A stretch of DNA of 64,000 bases, taken from contig JAPFFF010000009.1 of NCBI GenBank assembly GCA_039105265.1, forward strand, positions 1-64,000, given 5' to 3'. The stretch's first letter is position 1. The number at the start of each line of letters is the position of its first letter. This stretch comes from Tritrichomonas musculus (Eukaryota; Parabasalia; Tritrichomonadida; Tritrichomonadidae). The position numbers and the translations under genes were made by a program. This document shows positions 10,740 through 21,482 of the stretch, piece after piece. The notes below the pieces were generated by a model. It searched no databases. It was not told where the DNA came from and worked only from the letters and a program-made list of their open reading frames with translations.

Positions 10740-11543
10740 GCTCTATTTTTGGAGATTAGTATTAAAAGCACATTTCATGCTTCAATTAGAATGAGTTAAC
10801 GAGAGCTATATTGTTTAAAATTTCAATTGAATGCCTATTTATCTGGAAATTTTAAAGCTTTTAAATGATTAAATCTTCGATATATTTTAAATCCATTATT
10901 TTTTTCTTCTTTGATTATTTAATGAGATCTTAATTCATATTCTTCATCAAATCTTATAAAATGAAATCTCAACTTTTTAAATTAAAAATAAAATCTAATT
11001 TGAATAATCAAAATTTGAGATTGAGATTTAAAGATAAAATAAATTTAAATCTTATTCTATTATATTTATAGAAATAAAACCTAATAATAGCCTAAAATGT
11101 AATCATTTTAAGAATATAACTTAAATATCCATACAGATAAAATGATTTTAATTTTGAATACATATTGAAATTTTGGTTATTCAATTCGAAAAAAATACAA
11201 ATATATTATTGTTATTATATTAAATTATTAAATTTTTAGTTGCAAACATACTTAATTATGATAACAAAATATAATATTAAAACATAATTATTTTATACTT
11301 AATAATTATGGAGTTTTATCTATAAAGCAAGGTTGCCCACATTCTTTATTTTAAAATTATGAAAGAGAAAACATACATCCAAAAAAAGTAAATGTTTTTT
11401 CTCATTCTTTCACCATAAAGACAGTTTTAAGTACAGTTGTTTAAGCATTAATAATGCTATATTATTTTGCAAAATCTAATCCATTTTGGAAAATCAAAAT
11501 AAACGGTCTCCTTTCTGAAGAGAATTAAAACTTTTTGTCCCAA

Positions 11544-14321
11544 ATGATCGACTCAAAAGAATCGAAATGGGACAAGCCAAATGATCCAAATAAACGATCC
11601 ACGCAAATAGAAGCACCTCGAACTGTAGTAATTTCACAGCCAACAAAAAAAACAGCTAATCTTTTATCTAATGATATCGAATTAACAGATGATTATTTGA
11701 ACTCAGTTCTTCCCTCGAAAGGTTTTAAAATTGTTACTCCACCATCAAATTATGTTCCAATAAAACGAGAATCAAGAATCGCAGCTCAAGAAGATGACAA
11801 TAAAGGCTTGCCACGCGTTCCTAAAGAGTTTACAAAACTTTACACAGATCTCCGTCCTGATGAAGAATTAACTAATGATGAACGTTTAGAACGCTTTTGC
11901 ATGAAATTATTATTAACACTTAAAGATGGAACACCATTTCAAAGAAAAAGAGCTATGCATCACCTTCTTGGTCATGCAACTGAATTCGGTGCTCCATTAA
12001 TATTTTCAAAATTGCTACCTTTATTAACATCTATTTCAACAAGTCCACATGAACGTCATACACTTGTGAAAGTTGTTGATAGATTAATGTATCGACTTCA
12101 AGGAACAATGACGCCGTATGTTCCTCAATTGCTGGCATTCGTTGGAAAGATGCTCAATGATCATGATTCAATCGCTAGGGCAGAAGCTCGTGAAATCGTC
12201 AGCAATTTAGCAAAATTAAGTGGACTTCCAACAATTCTTCCTGCCTTAAGATCAGGACTTGACAGTGATGATGATGGAACTCGTGATATTACAGCTAAAA
12301 CGCTTGCTACAGTTGCTCATTCACTTGGTATTTCAGCAATATTTCCCTTTCTACGTGCTGTTGTTCGATCAAAGTCTTGGAAAATCAAAAGTACAGGTAT
12401 TTCAATTGTCAACAATATTGCTTATCTAGCTGGAAACGGTATTCTTCCATTCTTGGCTGATATGATTGATATTATATCACCATCACTCGGCGATGAAAAT
12501 GTTGCTGTTGTTAAAGGAACAATCAGGTGTATTACAACTATGGCCGAATCTGTTCAACCACTCGGCGGATCAGCTTTTGATAGTGTTATTCCTCAAATTT
12601 GGGAAGGTGTTAAAAACCAGCCTGTTAGGAAAGTTTGTTTAAGATCAGTTGGCGCACTATTGCTAGTAATGGAACAGCCAAAGGCAGCCAGAAATTTCAA
12701 AGAATTACTTGGTGATGTTTTAAGATGTTTTAGATCACTATCCCCTGATGAAAAACTAACAGGCCTTGTTATTTTTGAACGCGCTTTAGCAAAAGATGCT
12801 GTTGACACTCTTCAAATTGAAAATATGAGTGAAGAATTTTTCAATCAATTTTGGAATAACCGATCAGTTTTAGATCAAAAGATTCAGAAACATCTTGTTC
12901 CAATTACAGCAGACATTGCAAAGAAGTCTTCTTTGAAAATTGTTGTATCTCATCTTTTCAAAGACTTCAAGCAACAACCACCTGACTATCGCCGTCTTGT
13001 TATTGAAACTTTCGACAAACTTATTGAATTATGCGATACAGCAACTCTTACGGAAAGAATGGTCTTCCAAATTAATGATGACCTTGTTTTCGCATTTGAA
13101 GATATTAAAGACGATCAACGAAAAGAAAAATTGTATACTACAACATTAGGAAATTATGTTGAACAACTCGGAAAGCGCGTTGAGCCTATACTAGATCAAA
13201 TATCATCTCAAATTTTAGATAGACTTAATGTCCCAAATCATCATATTAGAAAACTTTCTGCAGCATTATTAAGTATTTATGCTGATCCTTTAGCTAAATG
13301 CGGAAAAAAGAAAACCCTTCTTCATTTTTATGGTGTCCTTCAAGAATTCATTGGAGAAGAATATCCAGAAGTGCTTGCAACTGTCCTTGATGCAACTCGA
13401 GCAATAATTGCAACACTTGACGTAAAAGAGCTTAATCCACCTCCAGATGATGTTGTTTCTCGTCTTGTTCCAATTCTCAAGAACAGACATGAAAAAGTGG
13501 CTTATTCATGCGTTATGCTTATTCGTGTTTTAAGTGAAAAATCTCCAGGGCTTGTCGTTAAAAAAGAATGGATGAGAATTTGTTTTGAATTACTTGAACT
13601 TTTAAAGGCTGAGAAAAAGAAAGTTAGAAATGCAGCAATTGATACCTTCTCATTTATCGCTAAATTAATGGGACCATTCGATGTTCTACTTGCACTTTTA
13701 AATAATTTGCAAGTTCAAGAGAGACAAATTCGACTTTGCACTACATCTGCCATTGCTGTTTTGGCCGAGAATTGCGGCGCTTACAATGTGTTACCTGCCT
13801 TAATGAACGAATATCGAACTCCAGATTCAAACGTTCAGAATGGAGCTTTGAAGGCTCTTCAATTTTTATTCCAAACTATAGGATACCAATGCGCTGATTA
13901 TTGTTATTCAGTTACACCTTTACTTACTCATGCTTTAATTGAAAGAGATCCTGTTCACAGACAGATTGCCTGTTTAGCTGTAAAAAATTTTACTATCGGA
14001 TGTTTTGCTGCTGGCAAGCAAGATGCTATTTTACATTTATTGAATCATCTCCTTCCGAATATTTTCGAGTCTACTTTACATTTTATTGATGCTGTAATGG
14101 ACGCACTCGATACAATGCGATTAACCCTTGGACCTGGAATTTTAATGCAATATATATTATCTGGCTTGTTCCACCCAGCAAGAAAAGTCAGAAGTCAATA
14201 TTGGAGAGTATATAACAATATGGTCATTTATTCAGGTGATGCCCTTGTTCCATATTATCCATTAATGCAAAATACCCAATCTAATAACTATCACCGCGAT
14301 GAATTTGATGTTTTTGTATAA
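11544..14321 (+). CDS. SF3B1: Splicing factor 3B subunit 1 (SF3B1)
   Basis: Core scaffold of the U2 snRNP SF3b complex, which grips the branch-point helix in the nucleus. The 925-residue protein starts at ATG 11544; the frame is open upstream only through a TTG codon. Residue 7 onward holds SKWD, a probable UHM-ligand motif (W9). Residues 46-73 match the SF3B1 segment that precedes the HEAT array (LTDDYLNSVLP...YVPI). From about residue 115 to the end come HEAT repeats with clear family matches, such as NGTP-like KDGTPFQRKRA, ERHTLVKVVDR and the FDSV segment. The C-terminus (HPARKVRSQYWRVYNN...YYPLM) is typical. The human protein is about 1300 residues; the missing part is the long N-terminal region with multiple ligand motifs. 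Assignment is strong. Confidence 0.95.
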   Translation: MIDSKESKWDKPNDPNKRSTQIEAPRTVVISQPTKKTANLLSNDIELTDDYLNSVLPSKGFKIVTPPSNYVPIKRESRIAAQEDDNKGLPRVPKEFTKLYTDLRPDEELTNDERLERFCMKLLLTLKDGTPFQRKRAMHHLLGHATEFGAPLIFSKLLPLLTSISTSPHERHTLVKVVDRLMYRLQGTMTPYVPQLLAFVGKMLNDHDSIARAEAREIVSNLAKLSGLPTILPALRSGLDSDDDGTRDITAKTLATVAHSLGISAIFPFLRAVVRSKSWKIKSTGISIVNNIAYLAGNGILPFLADMIDIISPSLGDENVAVVKGTIRCITTMAESVQPLGGSAFDSVIPQIWEGVKNQPVRKVCLRSVGALLLVMEQPKAARNFKELLGDVLRCFRSLSPDEKLTGLVIFERALAKDAVDTLQIENMSEEFFNQFWNNRSVLDQKIQKHLVPITADIAKKSSLKIVVSHLFKDFKQQPPDYRRLVIETFDKLIELCDTATLTERMVFQINDDLVFAFEDIKDDQRKEKLYTTTLGNYVEQLGKRVEPILDQISSQILDRLNVPNHHIRKLSAALLSIYADPLAKCGKKKTLLHFYGVLQEFIGEEYPEVLATVLDATRAIIATLDVKELNPPPDDVVSRLVPILKNRHEKVAYSCVMLIRVLSEKSPGLVVKKEWMRICFELLELLKAEKKKVRNAAIDTFSFIAKLMGPFDVLLALLNNLQVQERQIRLCTTSAIAVLAENCGAYNVLPALMNEYRTPDSNVQNGALKALQFLFQTIGYQCADYCYSVTPLLTHALIERDPVHRQIACLAVKNFTIGCFAAGKQDAILHLLNHLLPNIFESTLHFIDAVMDALDTMRLTLGPGILMQYILSGLFHPARKVRSQYWRVYNNMVIYSGDALVPYYPLMQNTQSNNYHRDEFDVFV

Positions 14322-14949
14322 AAATAAGATATTATTTATATTTATATTTTAAGAGATTTTTATTAATACTATTCATATAATGATTGAATTTCATAATCAT
14401 GTTGATCAATATGCATGAGATTTCACTCCAAGTTTATTCTATATACGAAAACCTCCAAAAAAAAAATTTACTTTAAAAATGCATAATAATAAAATATCAA
14501 TACCAATTATTTTAAATTTCATATTTAATGTAGAAAATTTAAGTAAAATGGACTATATATAATAATTCATTTCGATGTTTTGAAAAAAATACTTAAAATT
14601 CATTTATTTCCAGACAATTAGAGCAACTATAATATTGTTAATTCGTTTTAAATGAGTTTTTATAATGATAAATAATAAGTTTCTTTTAAAATTTTGAATG
14701 ATATTCCTTTCAATTTTATATTTTAAGATTAAAATATGATTATCTTTAAATATAAATAAATATTTAATAATCGTATCGGTGTAATTAAAGATAATATTAT
14801 ATAATTAAACATATCATGATATGATTAAATAAAAAACCTATTAAGTCACAAAAAGTCCCAGCATATTTAGTCGAGACCCATCTTTTAAATTACATTTTGT
14901 AAAATTGAATTGTTTTTCAATTCTAATCCATAAATTTTTTAATTAATAA
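14322..14949. other. Intergenic, nothing recognised
   Basis: A 628 bp AT-rich gap between two forward genes. I see no coding frame, RNA gene or inverted-repeat element. The SF3B1 stop is TAAA, which fits the trichomonad habit of overlapping the stop with the UAAA polyadenylation signal. Confidence 0.5.
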
Positions 14950-17313
14950 ATGAATTCAAACGCAGATGAAATATCAAATGCCACATTGTTGAGCAAGCTT
15001 CCTAAGCACCTCGTCGATAAGCTTGATCAACTAATTGATTTATTAAAAATTCTATTAAATCTAACTGAAGAAAATTTTGAAGAAAAAAGTACCTTTTTAT
15101 TGAATTCAGACTTTTATCATTTAATTGATATGTATGAAATGTTTATTACGGTTTCTCTCAACATATGCTTCTTTTGGCCTAGAAGAATTCCAATTATTTC
15201 CAAAATGTTTACAACTTTTCATAAGAAAGATAGAAATGGCAATAGTATGATTACAAAACAAATTATTAATAATCATATTTTGCATGGCTATTTTAATAAT
15301 CCGCTTGATGATGTTTATACATTTTATTTATACTTGACATTATTAGGAATTACTTATCATGACATAACACCTCTAAACTTGGTGAATGATTTGAAAAAAT
15401 GTTATCGCCGTAAAAGGCAATGTAAAAATCAAATATGCATTTTAGCACTATTTTTTGCACCCGAGATTCAATTGCAAGATCCTGATTTTTTTAATGAATT
15501 ACAAGATTTTATTTTAAGATGCAAGAAACAAAAACTATTATCACCAAAAACTTTGAAATTTTTAGAAAAAGCTGAATATTATAAAAAAAATAATTGGGAA
15601 ATGCTAATTAAAAGCAGAAACCTTTATGATTGTGGAGATGTTAAGCTTCGTTCACTGTTATTTGATGATCTTAATATGTTCAAAAGAGCTTTAAATATAA
15701 ACGATGATACTACGACGGGGCCTAATTCTGATTTTAAAGTTTCTGCAAATTTAAATATGCGAAAGAAAATAAATATTTTTAATAATGATGATAGTGACGT
15801 CAATATTTTTAATTATTATGAATATAATACAATAGATTCTGATAATGGCGATGAAAAAATAGACGAAATAACAAAATTAAGTGGATATTTTGAAAATCCT
15901 CCTCTTTCTTTATTTACAATTTTTGATTCAAAAACACCATACATATCCGTTGCAGCCGCCTTAGGAGCCACAAATATTTTCAATTATTTATATGAAAAAG
16001 GAGTACCTCTCAACCTTTGGGCTGAAAACGGTGCCACAACCGCTCAATTAGCTGGAATAAATCCAACTGATGAAGTCTTATCTATTTTGAAGAAAGAAAA
16101 CATTGATACTAGGGAAGGAACTGCTGGCTTTATTCGATGCTTTAATTTTGATAGATTTAAGCGTTTTTGCCCACTTTATTTAGGTCGCGAGATAGATGAA
16201 GAATTCGATGAACAACATCCATATAGATTTCAATATGCTACATCGCCAACCAAATCGACTGTTTTAGTACAAAGTGTTTTAACCACCAATTTTATTTCGC
16301 TTAAAATGTGTTTTGAGAATCAATTGATTGATATAAACCAAGCTGACGGATCTGGTCTAACACCACTTGATATCGCTTGTCAAATGGGTAACAAGCTTAT
16401 TGTAGAGATTCTCGTTGAGTTAGGGGCTGATTTAAATTGTGGAAATCCATTGATCAATGCTGCGATGTGTGGACATAGTGAAATTGTTAAATATATATTG
16501 GGTATTTCTCCTGATGCGTATGAAGAAAGAGACGGCTTTCATCATGATGATGATTATCTGTTTCGTTATAGTTATCATGAATGCCATAACAAAGACGTTA
16601 AATTCCCATTGGATATCATAAATAAAGCAAATTCCAGTGGAATAACCCCTCTTTATGCATCAATAGCGAATTCACATTATAAAGTTACTAGAATGCTTTT
16701 AATGAACAAAAAAACGGATTTAACTAAAAAATTCAAAGATGGATTAACGTACATTAATTTAGCTGCAAGCCAAAATAACGTTGACATATTATCTGTTGTT
16801 CTTGAATATGTTAAGATTCCCTTCAAAGAACACGAAGTCTCCCCATTTGTATCAGCAATTGTTAGTGGAATGCCAGATACCTTCCTTTATCTTCTTGAAA
16901 AGGAGAGAGATAAGGTGGATTTGAACAAAGTTATCAAATCATCTGATATATCAGCAATTTGGCTAGCGGTCAAATTTTCTCAACTTGAAATTGTCAAAAT
17001 TTTGATTGAAAGAGAAAAATGTAATGTAACAGCAGTGGAAATCGACTTGGTAACTAGAAATAATGATACAGATATGCTTGAGCTTCTTAATAAGTACTAC
17101 AACATTGAAGAAGAAGAAAAAAATAATGCAACTGATGCTGCTACTGCTGATAATAGCAATACTACTGATAATTCTAGTTATGTAGATAACAATACTAATA
17201 ATATTGATAATAATTCTACCAATAACCTCGAATTTTTCGAATATGAAGAAGAATCAGGAACTGAAGCAATCGCTGATGAATTTGGAGAAAAAGATAAATC
17301 CAATTTATTTTAA
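14950..17313 (+). CDS. Ankyrin-repeat protein, trichomonad type (787 aa)
   Basis: Probable cytosolic protein-interaction scaffold; partners unknown. The N-terminal ~300 residues are helical (LPKHLVDKLDQLIDLLKILL) and look like the leader common to the large trichomonad ankyrin families. Ankyrin repeats follow from about residue 317: SKTPYISVAAALGATNIFNYLYEKG; then SGLTPLDIACQMGNKLIVEIL near 468; NPLINAAMCGHSEIVKYIL; and SGITPLYASIANSHYKVTRMLL. The tail is Asp/Asn/Thr/Glu-rich and disordered, with runs of NN and TD. The ATG start lies just after an AT-rich leader with no clear initiator motif. The stop is TAA. No catalytic domain is visible. Confidence 0.85.
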   Translation: MNSNADEISNATLLSKLPKHLVDKLDQLIDLLKILLNLTEENFEEKSTFLLNSDFYHLIDMYEMFITVSLNICFFWPRRIPIISKMFTTFHKKDRNGNSMITKQIINNHILHGYFNNPLDDVYTFYLYLTLLGITYHDITPLNLVNDLKKCYRRKRQCKNQICILALFFAPEIQLQDPDFFNELQDFILRCKKQKLLSPKTLKFLEKAEYYKKNNWEMLIKSRNLYDCGDVKLRSLLFDDLNMFKRALNINDDTTTGPNSDFKVSANLNMRKKINIFNNDDSDVNIFNYYEYNTIDSDNGDEKIDEITKLSGYFENPPLSLFTIFDSKTPYISVAAALGATNIFNYLYEKGVPLNLWAENGATTAQLAGINPTDEVLSILKKENIDTREGTAGFIRCFNFDRFKRFCPLYLGREIDEEFDEQHPYRFQYATSPTKSTVLVQSVLTTNFISLKMCFENQLIDINQADGSGLTPLDIACQMGNKLIVEILVELGADLNCGNPLINAAMCGHSEIVKYILGISPDAYEERDGFHHDDDYLFRYSYHECHNKDVKFPLDIINKANSSGITPLYASIANSHYKVTRMLLMNKKTDLTKKFKDGLTYINLAASQNNVDILSVVLEYVKIPFKEHEVSPFVSAIVSGMPDTFLYLLEKERDKVDLNKVIKSSDISAIWLAVKFSQLEIVKILIEREKCNVTAVEIDLVTRNNDTDMLELLNKYYNIEEEEKNNATDAATADNSNTTDNSSYVDNNTNNIDNNSTNNLEFFEYEEESGTEAIADEFGEKDKSNLF

Positions 17314-17569
17314 GACTATATTTTTATTTTTTGTTTGTTTATTTGTCATTAAATAAAATACATGCTTTTTATTTGTTTGCACTGGTAATCTTTTGTGTAT
17401 TTGAAAGTATATAAAGGAAATAAAGAAATGTTCACTAGAAATATGATATTAAAGTGTAAAAAAATAAAACAAATTATATGTAATTTTTAAATAAAATATT
17501 TTATTAATGGTTCGTAATAAATAGCATTTCTTTAAAAAATCTAAATTATAAATAAAAAAGTTTTTTTTT

Positions 17570-20398
17570 TCACTTCTTCCTTCTTTTTGAATTATTCATA
17601 GTATCAAGTTTATCAATCTTATGTTTTTGATTGTCCCAGCATTCAGTAAGGTTTGATTGAAGATCTCTGTTGTTTCCGATGAAAGTTTCATTCAACTTTG
17701 TTAGTCTCAAAATTTCCTTATCTTTTGAAGCAAGAAGTTCTTTCATTTCACTATTCTGTTGTCTGAGATGTGCTAATTCGGAATTAACTGAAAGTTTCGA
17801 ACCTGATGATGCTCTTTGATCTGGAGTTGATTCAAAGTTGAATGGTTTTTGTTCTTCTTCAGATGTTGTCGTCTTCTTACTTGGTGATACTGAGCGTTTT
17901 TGAATTGGTTTTGTTGCAGATTTTGATGAACTTTTATTCTTATCTGATGATTCTGTACGTTTAGGACTGGCACTAGATAATTTCTTGGTATTTGATGCGG
18001 ACGATAATACTGCTTTTTCATCATTTTTAGATCTGCTTTTTTCTGATTGATGATCACTTTCGTTTTTACGGGCTGCACTTGATGCTTTTTTAGAATTGGA
18101 TGCTGCTGATAATTGTCTTTCTTCGACAGCCGCTGATTGTTTTGAACCGGCAGCTGAATTTCCTTCTTTATTTAAGTTATTAATCATTTGATCACCAATG
18201 CTTTGAATTGTTGGAATTAATTTTTCTTCGCCTTTTTCTGATGAATTTGATTTCTTTGGCTGGTTACTTCCACTTTGCTCTTTAGTTAATCCTCTTTCTT
18301 CAAGTTTTGATGATTTTTGATTTTCACTTTCGTTTTTATTGGCTGCACTTGATGCCTTTTTAGTATTTGAAGCTGATGATAAAGCTTTTTGGTCAGCCTT
18401 GGATGAACCTTTGCCCTTTCCTGATGATTCTGCAAGTTTTTGTGAATTATGTTCACTTTCAACTTTCTTAGCTGCACTTGATGCCTTTTTAGATGCGGCA
18501 GATAAATTCTTATCATCTTCTTTAGATGGAGGTCTGTTCTTTTCAGATGATATTGATCGAGTCATTGAATTACTCAAATTGTCACCTTTATTTGATTTAT
18601 CTATTGGTTTATCGCCGATGTTTGATGAAGATGACATATGGTTGGAGTTAACCAATTTTTCTCCAATGTTTAATATTGAAGATATTGGATTTTCTTCTTC
18701 TTTTCCGGATTTGCTCTTTTCTGATGATCCTGTACGTTTAGGTGAATTACTTGCATTTTCACCTTTACCTGAGCTCACTTTTCTTTCTTCGACATTTGCT
18801 GATGATGATAATTTCTTTTCGTCGCCTTTTGAAGAAGCTTTGTTTTTTCCTGATGACTCATTTTGTTTTTGGCTGTTGTGGTCGCTTTCAACTTTATTTG
18901 CAGCACTTGATTGTTTTTTGGCATTAGAAGCTGATGATAAATGTTTTTCAGAACCTTTTGATGAATTCTGTTTTTGATCTTGATTTTTTTCTGTTGGTCC
19001 TGATCGTTTTGAGCCAGAAGACAAGATCTTTTGTTCACCTTTTGATGAAGATGCGCCTTTCATATCAATATTAATTACATCTTGATTGAGGGTACTAGGA
19101 GTTGGTTGCTCTTGCGCAATTCTTCTTTCAAAAGCAGAAATAGAAGATGAAATTAGTTCATCTTCCGATTTCATATCTTCAAATGATACTAATGGTCTTA
19201 AAATAATTCGATCAACTTCTGATTCTGCCATGCTTGTAAGATCGCTTGGCATTTGAATTTCAATTTTTGGATTAGGGAATTCTGGGTATTCTTGATCAAA
19301 TTTTAAATTAGGTGAGTTTGGTGGTGGATCAATACCAACAAAAACTGCAGAAAGAAATATTCCAGTGATACAAAAAGTGGCATCAGCAGTGATTAAAGTT
19401 TTTTGAGGAGCTACAACATCTTTTTCTGAAGGTCCTTCTTCTAAAAGGAGTTCGCCATTATAATTGGCACCGCAGGAAAATATGCCTCCGTCTGATGTCA
19501 TGAAAAGACTGTGATGGCAACCAGCATATGCGCCAATAATTTTGTAACGTTTTAATTCTGTAACTTGAGTAAACGTAAAAATTTTTGTAAATGGGCTATT
19601 GATACCTATCCTACCGTTTTCATTTAAGCCACGTCCAAACACTCGACCATCATTTGTTACTGCAAAACAATGAGCAGCTGTGGCAGAAATTTGAACAATT
19701 TTCATTTCTTTGAGTTCTTCAACTTCTTTTAATTCTGGTTCGCTATTATCAGCTGGATAAGGAACATAACTATAAACATGGCCTTCTTCTGAAAGTATGA
19801 AATATGATTGCTCTAAGCATCCAACAGAAACAGCCCTTTCATTATTGGGAAGTGCTATTACTTTAGGTTCTGCTTTTGGCGATTTGAAAATTTTTTCTGT
19901 GATAATAATGACAATTCCTTCTTGATCAATAGCTGCAGCGGTTATACTTCCACCAAAAAGTGCAACTGGATTCCATCTTCCAGTGTTCAAAAAGATTGGA
20001 GAAGGATTGTCTTTGCTATAGCAAGAATAAACAAGTTTCAAGTGATCATGGCCTTCACTAGTTTCTACAAGATAGAGTGTATACCAAGTTCCACATACAG
20101 CTGAAAGGAAATGGCAAGGTTTTCCTTGAGGATCGTTTAAGGTTATTTCTTTTTGTTTACTTAAAATTGAATTTGAAAGCTTTCCGCATATTTTGCCGTT
20201 TGTTGCGTTACCAATTGCAAATGCACGACCATCACGAAAAACCCAAGCGGCGTGGTCATCATATACAGAATAAGATAATAATGAGGAAGGGTCCAGTCGT
20301 GAATTAACAGGAGGACTGATAGATGGTTGATTTTTGACTCCTTGGCCATTTGATTGTGCGCATAATATGCTGAAATAGTTGTGTCCAGCAACTTTCAT
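17570..20398 (-). CDS. RCC1-like repeat protein with Ser/Lys-rich and coiled-coil tail
   Basis: The first ~370 residues contain degenerate RCC1-type blades, for example AAHCFAVTNDGRVFGRGLNENGRIG and CHHSLFMTSDGGIFSCGANYNGEL, which should fold as a seven-bladed propeller. Such domains serve as GTPase exchange factors or binding platforms; the function here is unknown. Residues ~430-850 are imperfect repeats of SSA(S/A)NxKK and (S/T)ESSxKxKSS, likely disordered and phosphorylated. The last ~70 residues form a coiled coil (ELAHLRQQNSEMKELLASKDKEILRL) with a basic end. The ATG at 20398 follows a duplicated ACGTAAGAA in the leader. The stop is TGA. It is convergent with the ankyrin gene (256 bp apart). 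Confidence 0.8.
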   Translation of the reverse strand: MKVAGHNYFSILCAQSNGQGVKNQPSISPPVNSRLDPSSLLSYSVYDDHAAWVFRDGRAFAIGNATNGKICGKLSNSILSKQKEITLNDPQGKPCHFLSAVCGTWYTLYLVETSEGHDHLKLVYSCYSKDNPSPIFLNTGRWNPVALFGGSITAAAIDQEGIVIIITEKIFKSPKAEPKVIALPNNERAVSVGCLEQSYFILSEEGHVYSYVPYPADNSEPELKEVEELKEMKIVQISATAAHCFAVTNDGRVFGRGLNENGRIGINSPFTKIFTFTQVTELKRYKIIGAYAGCHHSLFMTSDGGIFSCGANYNGELLLEEGPSEKDVVAPQKTLITADATFCITGIFLSAVFVGIDPPPNSPNLKFDQEYPEFPNPKIEIQMPSDLTSMAESEVDRIILRPLVSFEDMKSEDELISSSISAFERRIAQEQPTPSTLNQDVINIDMKGASSSKGEQKILSSGSKRSGPTEKNQDQKQNSSKGSEKHLSSASNAKKQSSAANKVESDHNSQKQNESSGKNKASSKGDEKKLSSSANVEERKVSSGKGENASNSPKRTGSSEKSKSGKEEENPISSILNIGEKLVNSNHMSSSSNIGDKPIDKSNKGDNLSNSMTRSISSEKNRPPSKEDDKNLSAASKKASSAAKKVESEHNSQKLAESSGKGKGSSKADQKALSSASNTKKASSAANKNESENQKSSKLEERGLTKEQSGSNQPKKSNSSEKGEEKLIPTIQSIGDQMINNLNKEGNSAAGSKQSAAVEERQLSAASNSKKASSAARKNESDHQSEKSRSKNDEKAVLSSASNTKKLSSASPKRTESSDKNKSSSKSATKPIQKRSVSPSKKTTTSEEEQKPFNFESTPDQRASSGSKLSVNSELAHLRQQNSEMKELLASKDKEILRLTKLNETFIGNNRDLQSNLTECWDNQKHKIDKLDTMNNSKRRKK

Positions 20399-20723
20399 TT
20401 TTCTTACGTTTCTTACGTTTTTTTTCTACAAAATTGAATTGATTTACATTTTTTGAATGGTTATTGAATTTTTCAATTTATAAAAATAAATAAACTTCTG
20501 AATTTTTACTCAAATTAAATGAATCAAAATTTTAATTGATGTATCAGAAAAATAGAAATTCATAGCATTTTCAACAATATTTATAGGGTATTTGCTTTTA
20601 TTAAATTATCCAGACAAAAATATAAAATGATATGATAAAAATGTTCACGTTTTTTTTCCTAAGATTTAAACGGGCTCTTTTGAAATAATCTTTGAAAATA
20701 ATCTCCTCAAACAATAAAAAAAA

Positions 20724-21482
20724 ATGATAAAGCAGCGACCTTTTTGTGATCAGAGGCCTTCAATGAAGACCAATGTTCTTCTTTCACGACATAAAGTTGG
20801 AAAACGCGATGCACCAACTTATCCACTTCCAGATGACGATTATGCGTATGGTTCGATGAGACACGATAATTATGGTGTTAAAGATATATTCCAAAATTAT
20901 GCACGCCTAAATAGTTTTGCTAGACGTGATGAAGTTGATGATTTTAATGCACCACCAGGAACTGCAAGACGAACAAAAAGAACAACAAGTCGATCACCAA
21001 GTCCCAAAACTGCTGTTAAACGAGATTTTATTGCAACTAATAAAGCTGCATTAGAGGATGGTTGTGTTACTGCTCACGAATACGATGAATATAGAAAAGA
21101 TCATATGATAGCCGTAAAGCCCAAAGTTAATGAAAACCGATTTGAAGATGAAGTTCTTCATTTAAAACAGCGTGCTATGGTTCATGGCATTCAATATCAT
21201 ATTGATAATGAAATGAAAAAGTGTCTTGAATATCAATATGGAAGAGATGCAGTTGAAAAAGCTAGAAGAGCTCAAGAAAGAAGAGTATCCAGAGAATCAT
21301 CACCAAGATACCAAATGAGTAATGCGTATTCTAGAAGACTTTTACCAACAAGAGCAACGATCGGGCACTCATATAAGCCTGAACCACAACCAACTTATGC
21401 GGATACATTCAAAATTAAAAGGTTTCGTGATATTGGTCGTTATGCTATCGATGATAGATGGGACAAGCCAATTCCAAAGTAA
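20724..21482 (+). CDS. CFAP77: CFAP77-like axonemal protein
   Basis: Probable microtubule inner protein of the flagellar doublet. The N-terminal LLSRHKVGKRDAPTYPLPDDDYAYG resembles the family's PLP-x-x-x-(F/Y)-x-YG signature. RDFIATNKAALEDGCVTAHEYDEYRKDH resembles its second conserved block (RDF-x-x-x-N-x-A-A-x-x-G-x-V-T). A Ser/Arg/Pro-rich insert (about residues 88-107) separates them. The C-terminal half (KRAMVHGIQYHIDNEMKKCLEYQYG... DDRWDKPIPK) is basic and typical of filament-lining proteins. Length 252 is close to the usual 280-320. A second Met at residue 14 (MKTNVLL) is an alternative start. The gene is divergent from the RCC1-like gene, and the spacing would allow a shared promoter. 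The family call comes from remembered motifs. Confidence 0.6.
   Translation: MIKQRPFCDQRPSMKTNVLLSRHKVGKRDAPTYPLPDDDYAYGSMRHDNYGVKDIFQNYARLNSFARRDEVDDFNAPPGTARRTKRTTSRSPSPKTAVKRDFIATNKAALEDGCVTAHEYDEYRKDHMIAVKPKVNENRFEDEVLHLKQRAMVHGIQYHIDNEMKKCLEYQYGRDAVEKARRAQERRVSRESSPRYQMSNAYSRRLLPTRATIGHSYKPEPQPTYADTFKIKRFRDIGRYAIDDRWDKPIPK

Larger units (their letters stand above)
8888..11543. other. Long gene-free AT-rich interval with relics
   Basis: No intact gene is visible. The first kilobase is A/T-homopolymer-rich. It holds an ankyrin-like coding relic (9901-9990), a lone inverted-repeat end resembling the array ends (10457-10468), and a short stem-loop element (10614-10739). A frame at 9368-9580 on the minus strand is low-complexity Lys/Asn/Phe and is not supported as a gene. 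Confidence 0.6.

Noticed and set aside
11535-11543. Longer N-terminus for SF3B1 starting at TTG
   Set aside because: Nuclear genes here start at ATG; the ATG at 11544 is the first. The same reasoning moved the starts of NPHP4 (47164), the ARM-like gene (60068) and the BTB gene (61664).
14840-14885. Possible tRNA-like segment (GTCGAGACC)
   Set aside because: No acceptor or anticodon stem could be folded around it by eye. No tRNA or rRNA was found anywhere in the window, but a covariance-model scan would be needed to exclude one.
18339-18977. Long forward frame opposite the RCC1-like gene
   Set aside because: It is the antisense shadow of the Ser/Lys-rich repeat region, giving Leu/Phe/Asp-rich nonsense with no start context.
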